Shown: positions 1 to 8,162, numbered from the stretch's first letter. The stretch is 61,413 nt of DNA from Candidatus Brevifilum fermentans (GCA_945877125.1 CAMCQT010000013.1:1-61413), one strand, 5' to 3'. The notes: a model not told the origin generated them from the sequence alone. Numbers and translations: made by a program.

Positions 1-793
1 CCTCTTCCTTCGGGATCAGGATACGCGGATTGCGGATGGTCACCTTGATGTGGAATTGATACGGCGAGTGATCGGCCCAGTTGCTCACCGCTGGATATGC
101 CAGCAGCGCGCCGTTCGGACGCCAGCCATGATGACCGAGAAACGTGCTCATGGTTACCTGCATTCGATGCAGGATCATGGTCGGACTCCAGGTCGTCTTG
201 GGACTCATCGCATGGATCGCGCTACGCAGCGGTTTGGATAGTTCCACCATTTGCAAATACTCTTTGAGCATCGCGATCGACCTGCGTGGCAACGCCGCCT
301 GCTCCATTGGGCTGGCGCACTCATCATGCGACGCCGAGTAAATGATGCGCATATTCTCCAACAGCATCGGGTCCGCGCGCAAATGTTCATCGCGGATGTT
401 GGCGTTCTCTTGAAGTGCCTGCCGCAGGGCAAGCAAAACCAGACGGTTTTCACGCGGCGAGTTCGCCACCCAGCCAGGAATAGATTCTTCCTGTGGATTC
501 TCTTGCAGTAGAGTTTTTTCCTTCTGCGGCACGATCTCCCGCCACGGCAGATGGCGCTCGTGTTCCCAATCGGGCACGCCAAGAAACTCACGGCGTGTGA
601 TCGCAAACAAACGAAACGCAAGTTTTTTCCCAGCCTCCTTCTGCACCAGCCCCAACGCCTTCTCCCAGATGGAGAGCGTCTTATCCCATTGTGCCCCGCG
701 ATTCATCTGCAAGATCATGCGCACCTCCGGCAAAATATCGAGATGCACTTTCGAGGCGAAGAAGGATTGTTTGTGGTTCAGGCTTTCCAGCAT
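1..793 (-). CDS. Headless, open-ended fragment of an unrecognised protein
   Basis: The minus strand is open without a stop from about 835 to the left edge of the window, so the C-terminus lies outside. The product is a mixed, mostly helical, soluble-looking sequence of about 260 residues containing stretches such as EFLGVPDWEHERHLPWREI, VANSPRENRLVLLALRQAL and NWADHSPYQFHIKVTI. Amino-acid usage is natural in this frame, while both overlapping frames give Arg/Cys-rich nonsense. The only ATG near the open end is at 793 and has no ribosome-binding site. The region upstream of it is homologous to a toxin gene on the other strand, so the true 5' end is probably lost at a rearrangement point near 780-800. 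I do not recognise the family. Confidence 0.5.
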   Translation of the reverse strand, partial: MLESLNHKQSFFASKVHLDILPEVRMILQMNRGAQWDKTLSIWEKALGLVQKEAGKKLAFRLFAITRREFLGVPDWEHERHLPWREIVPQKEKTLLQENPQEESIPGWVANSPRENRLVLLALRQALQENANIRDEHLRADPMLLENMRIIYSASHDECASPMEQAALPRRSIAMLKEYLQMVELSKPLRSAIHAMSPKTTWSPTMILHRMQVTMSTFLGHHGWRPNGALLAYPAVSNWADHSPYQFHIKVTIRNPRILIPKEE

Positions 794-964
794 ACGGCAC
801 AGGAATACCGCGAGATCATCATTAGCATGTCCACTTTACGAAGAATGACCCTTGTATGTTTTGTGGAGAGGCTTGAGGGTGTTGTTCGGATCATTAGCGC
901 GCGTCCAGCTATGCGCCAGGAAATAAAAGACTATGAAGAAAACGCCCACAACCAAACCTCGTAA
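785..964 (+). pseudogene. Remnant of a BrnT-family toxin (3' half only)
   Basis: The frame ending in TAA at 962-964 reads REIIISMSTLRRM, then LVCFVERLEGVVRIISARPA, then IKDYEEN. This matches the C-terminal half of BrnT ribonuclease toxins, where the RIISAR strand and the final YEE helix are diagnostic. The N-terminal half, with the usual FDWD-type start, is missing. Upstream sequence in this frame is antisense to the minus-strand fragment at 1-793, so the two 5'-truncated genes are joined head to head. An antitoxin-like frame overlaps its end by about 30 bases, which is the normal toxin-then-antitoxin order. It is a dead copy unless translation starts at the internal ATG at 827. Confidence 0.6.
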
Positions 965-1174
965 AGTTCAGGAAATGGCTCCGAGTATCGCTTTGATTAT
1001 AAAAAAGCGAAGCCGAACCGTTTTGCCGCGCGCATGAAGGATGAACCTTTGATCGTCATGATTGAGCCGGATGTTGCCAAAGTCTTTACATCAGCAGAGC
1101 AGGTGAATAAGGCGTTACGTGCTTTGATCTCAGCCATGCCAGAAAAGAAAGTGAGAGTGGCAGCCGGTAAATAA
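933..1174 (+). pseudogene. Frameshifted antitoxin partner of the BrnT remnant
   Basis: Translation from the ATG at 933 gives KKTPTTKPRKVQEMAP. The sequence then continues in another frame as EYRFDYKKAKPNRFAARMK, IEPDVAKVF and AEQVNKALRALISAMP, ending at TAA 1172-1174. The two parts join if one base is restored near 981-983, where CCGAG would become CCGGAG. The second part has the look of the small DNA-binding proteins encoded after BrnT toxins (PNRFA motif, DPDVAxVF, VNxxLRxL helix). The stop at 962-964 in the second frame rules out an upstream start there. It is either a true frameshift mutation or a sequencing error. With the toxin also truncated, decay of the whole module is more likely. 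Confidence 0.6.
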
Positions 1175-1180
1175 CATGCA

Positions 1181-1330
1181 CATAAAGATCGTTACGTGAT
1201 CGTGTGGATGACGTAGGGGTTGCGTCCAGCAGGTTTTGCAGGCTGGTGATAAAGTTGAGTTCTCTTCTTCTAAGAAGCAAATTGAAAGAACCGGTGTTGG
1301 CGCGCTGGCTCTTTCAATTTAATGGAATGG
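1181..1330. repeat. 150-bp dispersed repeat, copy 1 (with internal hairpin)
   Basis: This block is about 85% identical by eye to the reverse complement of 49996-50148. It contains a hairpin with 14-bp arms at 1279-1292 and 1307-1320 (one mismatch in this copy) around a 14-base centre. The element begins seven bases after the antitoxin remnant's stop and lies between that toxin-antitoxin wreck and the minus-strand restriction-like cluster. The second copy also sits beside a toxin-antitoxin pair and a defence cluster. The remaining gene-free stretch, 1331-1547, shows no gene or further repeat that I can recognise. Confidence 0.75.
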
Positions 1331-1547
1331 TTGTTCTGGGACACACACATGCCGTACCCCCGCCTGTCCGCTTCACGCCAAATGCGAAAGGCAATTTTTA
1401 TGTTAACCCTGTGTAACATGTCCCATTTTTGGGCGGTGCCCGATAGGGCGTAGGGGGCATTTCAAATGCATATCAGAGCGGATGGAGTGGCGGATACACA
1501 AAAGAGGAATAGCAGAAAGGGGATCATCGCCAGTCCCCGTTTCCTTG

Positions 1548-1988
1548 TCATCCTTTTGCGTGAATCCATTCAATATACGTTGAAGAATCAAACTCTTCAA
1601 CGCCATATTGGGAAGGATAAATACCCGAACGAGAAAACAACGAAAACAACATCTTTAACCAAGAGTGGGAATTCTCTCTTTTATTATGGCATATAGCAAA
1701 CACAATTTTTCTCTTATTATTATTTGACAAAAACAACGACATCCACAAAACATAGTTGAACAATCTTTCTTGTGTAGAAACAGAATCAGGCGACTCAGTG
1801 TTTTTTGCATCACCTACAAAAAGCACGTTTAATTTTGTGCTCATTCGAATAACATCTGGTCGCGTGGTATCTGGAAAGTGACTATTCAAGGTTTGAGCGC
1901 AACCCAACATAACAGCCATGGTGTCCAAAAACTTCACAAGTCTTTCATGTTCATCAAGACGAGAATTTAAGTTATGAGCATTAATCAT
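1548..1988 (-). CDS. Small protein with PD-(D/E)XK-like nuclease motif
   Basis: A 146-residue protein whose start is set by a GGAG site seven bases before the ATG at 1988. That ATG overlaps the stop of the upstream ATPase gene by eight bases, so the two are translationally coupled. An in-frame ATG further up (2021) would lie deep in the ATPase gene. Residues 42-62 read TRPDVIRM, a strand, then LFVGDAKN, which places Asp45 and Asp60-x-Lys62 in the pattern of a PD-(D/E)XK nuclease core. Helices precede and follow. No full family match is recognised, so the nuclease call rests on this motif and on position as the last gene of a DNA-modification cluster. Confidence 0.5.
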   Translation of the reverse strand: MINAHNLNSRLDEHERLVKFLDTMAVMLGCAQTLNSHFPDTTRPDVIRMSTKLNVLFVGDAKNTESPDSVSTQERLFNYVLWMSLFLSNNNKRKIVFAICHNKRENSHSWLKMLFSLFSRSGIYPSQYGVEEFDSSTYIEWIHAKG

Positions 1989-3762
1989 ATTTATCTCCAA
2001 AGATTCTTTTAGCCTCTTCAAGCTCGGTCAACATAATTTCTCTAGTTAGGTGATGCTCTTCTTTATCGCCTAGCAGATCGTGAGCCATTTGCTCTTTACC
2101 CATCAGGCGATCATATTCAGAGACTTCAATAGTCCCTTCTGAAAGCAAGACTATATATTCAACGTTTTCAGTCTGACCTCTGCGATGAATACGGTCTAGA
2201 CTTTGCAGATAGTGTGCGGCTTGGTTAGACATGGATTCGTAAATCGCAATATGTGAACGGTGCAATGTAATACCTGCGCCAGCAGCAGCTGGATTCCCAA
2301 CAAACATCATTGTGGTGGAGTCTGACTGAAAATTCTTAATCGCTTTTCTGCGCTCATCAACTGAAGAAATTGAGCCATCATAGCGGACGGGGTTATATTG
2401 TTTGTACCTCTCATAAATGGTTCCTAGTGAATGAGTATAAAAAGACCAAAGTACAACTTTCTCATTCTTTTTTCCAATAATTTCGCCAAGCAATTCATCT
2501 AATACCTCAAGCTTTGAAGGCGTTTCTGCATAACCTTCAATTAAACGTGCAGGATTTGAACAGATTTGGAGCAAAGTATTCCTTTTTGCCAAGAAAGATG
2601 TAATCTGTTTATTAAAGCCTTGGTCATCTGTTGCCTGTAAATCTAGAATTAGTCCGTCTAGTGCGGATTTATATAGCCTTTGTTGAACTGGGTTTAGAGA
2701 GACTAATATCCTGTTAAATCTTTTTGAAGGTAGATCAGGCATAACTTGTGACTTCATATGTCGGATGTAGATTCCGCTGTTTTCTATGGCATTTTGAATA
2801 ATTGGATGAGCCGTTTCTCTGTCATCAGGGATGTCAAGTCCGTCAAATGTCAAACCATAATCAACAATATTGAACTGTTGAATAAGATCGTGCGGCGAAT
2901 TTGGAGCAGGTGTTCCACACAGGACAAAGGCGCGACCACAGTATTCTCTTATGCGTCGCAAAGCACGAGTTCTTTTAGCGTCAAGACTTTTGATGAAAAA
3001 CGATTCGTCGACAACTAAAACAGCACGTTTCCCATATCGAAGTATTAATGACCGTATTTCATTTTCCATCGAAACGATCGTCTCGAAGTTCGTAACCAAC
3101 ACATCTGCACCAGATGAAAGAGCTTTTATCTTTTCTTGTTTATCGCCAATAACAACTTCGACTCTGTAAAGATCGCCCATAAACTTCCTGAAGTCCTCTT
3201 TCCATTCAGACACCATGCTTTTCGGCGCAATGATAATGGCAAAATCTACAAGGTCTTTTTCAAACAAAATATCATAAGCGTGTATAAAGGTAACAGTTTT
3301 CCCAGCGCCTTGCTCATCAAAAATACACATCCCAAAAGAATCTTCTAGAGTCATTGCTGCAACGTTAATCCATTGATGATCGTCAAGTGATAATAGGCGA
3401 TCCTTGTGTTTTGCCAATCTTTCTTTCGCAATCGCCACTTTGCCATTCACAATATCGGCAATCTCTTTTTGTATGCCAGTATAAGCATTTTGGGCAAGTT
3501 GCCTGTTTGAAACAAACAAACACGAGTCATCGAACCAATGAGTATCACAAATGTTATCAAGCAACATTAGTTTATCAGACTGACTTGAAGATACAACAAA
3601 CCCACTAGCAGAGTTCTTTATATCAACTCCTGGGTAATTGCGTTGAAGAGTTCGAAGTAGTTCAATCCGATCCTGCCTATTGCGTGGCGTGATCAATATG
3701 CCATCCAGCATTTCAGAGGTTCGTACATCAATACAGATTTTAGTGTTAGCTTTTTTATCCAT
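1981..3762 (-). CDS. SNF2-family DEAD/DEAH-like ATPase (helicase/translocase)
   Basis: 593 residues. An N-terminal region of about 120 residues is followed by the two RecA-like lobes of superfamily 2. Walker A is FDEQGAGKT (Lys near residue 155), the DExx box is VVDESF (near 252), motif III is CGTPAPN (near 283) and motif VI is QSLDRIHRRGQ in the C-terminal lobe. The LDRIHRRGQ form is typical of SNF2/Rad54-type dsDNA translocases. It probably uses ATP to move on DNA rather than to unwind strands. The start follows AGCAGG, and the gene lies nine bases after the ParB-like gene and overlaps the next gene, so all belong to one operon. It is likely the motor of the cluster. Confidence 0.85.
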   Translation of the reverse strand: MDKKANTKICIDVRTSEMLDGILITPRNRQDRIELLRTLQRNYPGVDIKNSASGFVVSSSQSDKLMLLDNICDTHWFDDSCLFVSNRQLAQNAYTGIQKEIADIVNGKVAIAKERLAKHKDRLLSLDDHQWINVAAMTLEDSFGMCIFDEQGAGKTVTFIHAYDILFEKDLVDFAIIIAPKSMVSEWKEDFRKFMGDLYRVEVVIGDKQEKIKALSSGADVLVTNFETIVSMENEIRSLILRYGKRAVLVVDESFFIKSLDAKRTRALRRIREYCGRAFVLCGTPAPNSPHDLIQQFNIVDYGLTFDGLDIPDDRETAHPIIQNAIENSGIYIRHMKSQVMPDLPSKRFNRILVSLNPVQQRLYKSALDGLILDLQATDDQGFNKQITSFLAKRNTLLQICSNPARLIEGYAETPSKLEVLDELLGEIIGKKNEKVVLWSFYTHSLGTIYERYKQYNPVRYDGSISSVDERRKAIKNFQSDSTTMMFVGNPAAAGAGITLHRSHIAIYESMSNQAAHYLQSLDRIHRRGQTENVEYIVLLSEGTIEVSEYDRLMGKEQMAHDLLGDKEEHHLTREIMLTELEEAKRIFGDKYD

Positions 3763-3771
3763 AAAAACCTG

Positions 3772-5301
3772 CTATTTTTTTTGTCTCTTCTCAAGTGCGG
3801 GTCTGGCTAACTTCTCAGCCAATCTTAAAGCATCTAGTAACTTCTGAAGACTTTCAGTGCTTACTTCTTCTGGATTGCCAAATGAGCCAATTGGTAGTTT
3901 CTCTAACCAGTTTACAAATGTTCGAATACGTTGGTCTGCCCCAACAACTCTGGCTTCCTTACTTCGGACTCTGGCATCACCTAAAACTTTTTCTACATAG
4001 TCTTCTGTATCTTCATCAGCAGGCATTTCGATAGCTTTTGCAAGTTCATCACGATCCTCTAAACCGACATACCGTAAATCCCGTATGACTTTCCAGTTCT
4101 TAATCTTGTCTTGGAACAATAAATCAAAAACTGACTTTTTTAGTTTCTCATCACGATCTAGTGTGTAGGCAACGCCACCTTCACTAGTGCCTTTAGATAA
4201 TTCATCGAAATATTGAAAATATTCATTAGCTTTATGTTTAACTTGGTATTCATCTAAATCCTTTTCTACTGTCAAATAGTCTTCAAAACTGGTAGCCCAC
4301 TCCACCATTTTGATATATCTATTGACCCTGTCGGGCTTCGAGCCAAGCGCAAACTTAATTGACAAATCTTTCTTCATTTGCCGTTCACGAATAGGACTTG
4401 GGCGGCGAGGCTCTGTTGTGACCATTGTCTGCCATTCGTCATACACCCTTCGTGCTTTTACGTATTCTGGCCAAGATTTTTTTAGATCATCCTCAAAATT
4501 TAGAGAGACAATCACTGACTCGCGATCTTCATCAGTCGCGTGTTCAGTCAACTGGCGAACGAACAAGTATTCAACTTTGCGTTTCTGCTCCGAATTAAAA
4601 TCTTCGCTATTCAAAATGTAATAGCATGCTGTTACACGTCGATTTCCATCAAGCAAGGTTCCATCAATATCAATAATAGGTGGAACACGCACTCCATTGA
4701 TGGATATGCTATCTGCTAAAGCGCGAATATCAAACTCATCTCCTTGGTCGATTCCAGGAAGTTTAATGTTGCTAAGCATCAATTCAAGCAATTCACTTGA
4801 ACTAGGGTTTCTCCCGTATTTATTTCGAAACTGCCCTATGTGAATATCTAGTCTTACATTATCCCCCCAAAGATTAATATCGGTAGTTTTCACATAACCA
4901 CAATTCATGGCAACTTCTCGCATATGAAACCGAGGATTGGGTTTCACTGGACTTGGCTGAATGCCATTACGAGATATTAACTCCACCTTCTTTTTTTTAT
5001 CCAAAGGAGTTTCTTCTTGCGCATTAACTTTTAAGTGTCGGCTTTTCAGAATGATTTGATCAACGATTCGATCGGTGTCATCATCTAGGTTTTCCAAAGT
5101 TACACTATCTCCCTTTTTCTGAGCCGATTTGCGAATATAGTTAATTGCGCTACTTAAGAGCTTACGTTCTTCAGCCTCAGTTAACGGATTCTTCGCCCCT
5201 TCTTCTAGCATTTTCTCAATCTGCTTACCTGCGTCAAGAGAGACTTTATATGCATCATTTATTACTGAACGAAATACAACTTCAAGTTTTTTAGTTGACA
5301 T
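3772..5301 (-). CDS. ParB/Srx-like domain protein of unknown role
   Basis: 509 residues, start set by AGGAG seven bases upstream. The first 115 residues are a charged helical region. Residues around 180-225 hold the ParB/sulfiredoxin-type core: FDIRALADSISINGVRVPPI followed by DGTLLDGNRRVTA, with the signature GNRR at about 219-222. This fold binds CTP or ATP in ParB relatives. The rest is helical and charged, ending in a Lys/Arg-rich tail. It lacks the usual chromosome-partition neighbour ParA and no parS-like site is evident. Its place between a sigma-like protein and an SNF2 ATPase suggests a role in the defence-like cluster, for instance as a DNA clamp or NTP-dependent switch, but that is inference. 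Confidence 0.7.
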   Translation of the reverse strand: MSTKKLEVVFRSVINDAYKVSLDAGKQIEKMLEEGAKNPLTEAEERKLLSSAINYIRKSAQKKGDSVTLENLDDDTDRIVDQIILKSRHLKVNAQEETPLDKKKKVELISRNGIQPSPVKPNPRFHMREVAMNCGYVKTTDINLWGDNVRLDIHIGQFRNKYGRNPSSSELLELMLSNIKLPGIDQGDEFDIRALADSISINGVRVPPIIDIDGTLLDGNRRVTACYYILNSEDFNSEQKRKVEYLFVRQLTEHATDEDRESVIVSLNFEDDLKKSWPEYVKARRVYDEWQTMVTTEPRRPSPIRERQMKKDLSIKFALGSKPDRVNRYIKMVEWATSFEDYLTVEKDLDEYQVKHKANEYFQYFDELSKGTSEGGVAYTLDRDEKLKKSVFDLLFQDKIKNWKVIRDLRYVGLEDRDELAKAIEMPADEDTEDYVEKVLGDARVRSKEARVVGADQRIRTFVNWLEKLPIGSFGNPEEVSTESLQKLLDALRLAEKLARPALEKRQKK

Positions 5302-5310
5302 TTTATTCTC

Positions 5311-5994
5311 CTATTCGTAATTCTCGTCTTCGTCATCCCATTCATCTTTTGTTTGAAGGAAGTCGAAGGAATGTGAAGTGATGTTTTCTTCTTGGGCTAT
5401 TCGAGATAACCTATCAAACCCTCTGTGTAGACAATTTTTAACTGTTTTTACATTTAAGCCCAATGTATCAGAAATGTCTTGATTACTTACTTCATCTATA
5501 CCCTTTTCAACAGCGTCAATAATGTACTTGAGTACATTTTGAACATTAGCAGACCTTAGTTTAGGCAATAGAGATCTTGCAATCTTTACGGCTTCTTTAC
5601 GAAGTTTTTCTCTTTCTTCAAAGTCAATATCTTCATCACTGACTGTTTCAGTTGTTTCATCTAGTTCTTCTACGCTCATTTTTTCAAACTTCTCGTGTTT
5701 TCGAGAATATTCCTGCGCTTTAAAATAGGCTGTTTTCCAGATAAATCCAACTGCATTTGTAATTAATCCACCCTCTCTAACTTTGTAATAAAGCGCCTCG
5801 ATAGAATCTGCCACAATTTCATCAATTTCATCAACTGGAATAATTGGCCAAGTTGACCGCAATCTTCGGACTACCCCATCTAAAGCATATTCTTTACTAA
5901 GCACCTCAAATAAACGTACAGGGTCACCAAGAGAAGCTGCTTCTTGGGCGGCTTTTTTAACTGAATCTAGGGTTTCTTTGTATTTTTTCTGCAT
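5311..5994 (-). CDS. Sigma-70/ECF-like protein with C-terminal HTH
   Basis: 227 residues, preceded by GGAAAGGA seven bases before the ATG. The region at residues 50-110 (VDEIDEIVADSIEALYYKV, then AVGFIWKTAYFKAQEYSRKH) resembles sigma region 2 helices. An acidic linker follows. Residues 170-205 form a helix-turn-helix of region-4 type (VSNQDISDTLGLNVKTVKN, CLHRGFDRL). The last 25 residues are very acidic. It may direct RNA polymerase to the cluster's own promoter or act as a plain DNA-binding regulator. It is the first gene after a terminator hairpin, so the four genes 5994 to 1548 may form their own transcription unit. Confidence 0.65.
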   Translation of the reverse strand: MQKKYKETLDSVKKAAQEAASLGDPVRLFEVLSKEYALDGVVRRLRSTWPIIPVDEIDEIVADSIEALYYKVREGGLITNAVGFIWKTAYFKAQEYSRKHEKFEKMSVEELDETTETVSDEDIDFEEREKLRKEAVKIARSLLPKLRSANVQNVLKYIIDAVEKGIDEVSNQDISDTLGLNVKTVKNCLHRGFDRLSRIAQEENITSHSFDFLQTKDEWDDEDENYE

Positions 5995-6064
5995 AAAATC
6001 CTTTCCACATCAAATTAATCGTTTGCTCTCCATATATAAATGCAGGGTGTCTCACTTTTAACGC

Positions 6065-6092
6065 AAAAGGCTGGCATAAAGCCAGCCTTTTT
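6065..6092. terminator. Hairpin terminator between methyltransferase and sigma-like gene
   Basis: Perfect 11-bp arms at 6065-6075 and 6081-6091 around a five-base loop, with T tracts on both strands. It lies 20 bases after the methyltransferase stop. It could end transcription of that gene and separate it from the sigma-like, ParB-like, ATPase and nuclease genes downstream. Confidence 0.75.
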
Positions 6093-6110
6093 AGATCATG
6101 GGTTTGATAA

Positions 6111-8162
6111 TTATTTTCTTGACTTATAGTAATTACACCTACTTTTAAGAACGCACTGCTCGCAATTAGGTTTCTTTGCAAGACATACTTGCTGCCCATG
6201 TGAAAGTAAATTGACGTGATATTTATATCTATCGTCTGGGTCGACAACTTTCTCTAGTTCTTCATGGACATGACTAATAGACAATTTGTCAGAAATAAAA
6301 CCTATTCTGCGTGAAATTCTACCTACATGTGTATCCACAGGGAGAACCTTCCTATCTAACGAATACATCATGACACATTTGGCGGCTTTTGTGCCAATAC
6401 CAGGTAAGGAAGTTAAAAACTCTTCTACTTGTTTTTCATGCATATCGCGCAATGGTTCTAGACTTACTTCTCCAAACTCTTTCTTTATTTTTTTCAGGAT
6501 TGAGATTAGTCGAGGCGCCTTTTGATGGCTAAGCCCAGCGTCTTTTATCTTCGTAGCCAGTTGTTTTGGTGTGAGCTTCAAAAGTTTTGACCAATCACTA
6601 AACTCTTCTTTCAATCGGTCATAGACTCTAGAATAACTTGGACCAGTGGTCATTAAAGAAAGCAAGATAAAAACCAATTCATCAAGAGGGTTACTTTTAT
6701 TGTTATGGGTTGGAGATTTATATTCCTTATGTAAAATCTCTGCAACCTCATGCGTCTTTATCCGAAGTAGTTGGCTGTCTTTTGAAATGCTAAGATTCTT
6801 TATAAATTCAACAACATCTCCTCTTTTCCTTCCGCTTTCACCAAACCATTGTCCCGCCGTTTCTCCTTTTGGATCGTTCCTCATTTCAGGGGGGTTAAGG
6901 AATGTAGTTGGCCTTTGAGCCATGTTGTCCAGAATCTTGGGAGTTTCGCACACGATTAAACCAAGTTTATTAGGCGATTTCAATTTAGGGTTCATTGATT
7001 TAATCAATGCTTTTCCAATAGCTTCTCCTAGTCCAACAGGTACTGCATTACCGATTTGCATATATTTGTTTGAAAGACTCCCAGAGAAAACCCAATTGTC
7101 AGGGAATTGTTGTATCCTTGCATATTCTTTTAAAGATAAAGGTCTTGTTAAAGTTGGATGACATAGCATTGTCGCCCTACCGTTTGGATTTGTAGTTAAT
7201 GCAGGGCTAGGTTTGTTCCATGATAAACGACGTAAAAAACCACCACGCCCTCCCCAAGAGTTATAGGCACCGCCAATTGCCTTTTTTTGAGAACCCTTAG
7301 GCAAGTCATGCCAATTTCCTCCTTCGGGTATTATTTTCAAATACTTTATTTGATCTTCAGTAAATGCTCTGTATTCAGGTTTTCGGTCGTTAAGTTTATA
7401 TAAACTATCTTTAAGCGTTACCCAATTTTTTCGTAGGCCAGAACCGTTCTTGTTATGTGTTGCGAAGGGAAGACTCAGTGGTTCACCATCGCGAGATCCC
7501 AAGATTATTAATCTTTCTCTTTTCTGTGGAACCCCAAAGTCTGCTGAATTCAGTAAACCAAATACAATGTAATAACCAGTTTTTTGAAGTTCGGTTAATA
7601 TTTCTTTAAATCCTGAGCCTAGTTCTTCCTCTTGAGTCAACTTTGGGAACCCAGGTCCGCGTTGGTTGAGAGGGCGATGTTTTATAGCAGCAGATAATAT
7701 ACCTTTGACATTCTCCATTATAAAGAAGCGAGGTTTTGCTTCATTGATTATCCTAATGTATTGAACAAATAGGTTCCCGCGAGGATCTCCAAGTGAAGCG
7801 CGGCTTCCTGCTGTACTAAAAGTTTGACAAGCTGGTCCGCCGGTAACTAGTGTAACTTCACCAACTTTAAGTCCGCATTTCTCCAAAACTTCTTTTGTAG
7901 TAACTTCATGAATATCACGATCAATAGCCTGAATATCTTTGCTGTTTTTTAGTTTTTTTGAATTGGCACGAATAGTATCTACTGCGTATTTATCATTCTC
8001 AATGGCAACGCAAATAGAAAACCCTGCTCGGTCCAAACCGATGTCTAGTCCTAATGCCCCAGAGAATAAAGATATAGCCGTTAGTTTCTTGGTCAACGTA
8101 TTAGCCTCATATAAGTTGTAAATATCACGTTCATTATAATAGAACACATGCGCTAGGTCCAT
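6111..8162 (-). CDS. Cytosine-5 DNA methyltransferase fused to endonuclease III-like glycosylase
   Basis: 683 residues from the ATG at 8162. The N-terminal part (about 25-400) has the m5C methyltransferase motifs: I LFSGALGLDIG, IV GGPACQTFS (catalytic Cys112), VI ENVKG, VIII QKRER and X near IGNAVPVGLG. The C-terminal 230 residues form an HhH-GPD domain: LPGIGTKAAK, VDTHVGR and a final C-x6-C-x2-C-x5-C iron-sulfur motif (Cys660, 667, 670, 676). Lys592 and Asp610 are 18 residues apart, as Lys120 and Asp138 are in E. coli Nth, so glycosylase and lyase activity are both plausible. The protein probably methylates a specific sequence and may also remove bases such as T opposite G. A TTG at 8096 with GAGG eight bases upstream is an equally good start. 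The open frame extends to 8318 but looks non-coding there. Confidence 0.9.
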   Translation of the reverse strand: MDLAHVFYYNERDIYNLYEANTLTKKLTAISLFSGALGLDIGLDRAGFSICVAIENDKYAVDTIRANSKKLKNSKDIQAIDRDIHEVTTKEVLEKCGLKVGEVTLVTGGPACQTFSTAGSRASLGDPRGNLFVQYIRIINEAKPRFFIMENVKGILSAAIKHRPLNQRGPGFPKLTQEEELGSGFKEILTELQKTGYYIVFGLLNSADFGVPQKRERLIILGSRDGEPLSLPFATHNKNGSGLRKNWVTLKDSLYKLNDRKPEYRAFTEDQIKYLKIIPEGGNWHDLPKGSQKKAIGGAYNSWGGRGGFLRRLSWNKPSPALTTNPNGRATMLCHPTLTRPLSLKEYARIQQFPDNWVFSGSLSNKYMQIGNAVPVGLGEAIGKALIKSMNPKLKSPNKLGLIVCETPKILDNMAQRPTTFLNPPEMRNDPKGETAGQWFGESGRKRGDVVEFIKNLSISKDSQLLRIKTHEVAEILHKEYKSPTHNNKSNPLDELVFILLSLMTTGPSYSRVYDRLKEEFSDWSKLLKLTPKQLATKIKDAGLSHQKAPRLISILKKIKKEFGEVSLEPLRDMHEKQVEEFLTSLPGIGTKAAKCVMMYSLDRKVLPVDTHVGRISRRIGFISDKLSISHVHEELEKVVDPDDRYKYHVNLLSHGQQVCLAKKPNCEQCVLKSRCNYYKSRK

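Noticed and set aside
205-621. 138-codon minus-strand frame
   Set aside because: It is very rich in Arg and Cys. The overlapping frame that runs to the window edge has natural protein composition.
3772-5301. Chromosome-partition ParB
   Set aside because: No ParA gene, no parS-like sites, and only the ParB/Srx core matches. The neighbours point to a different role.
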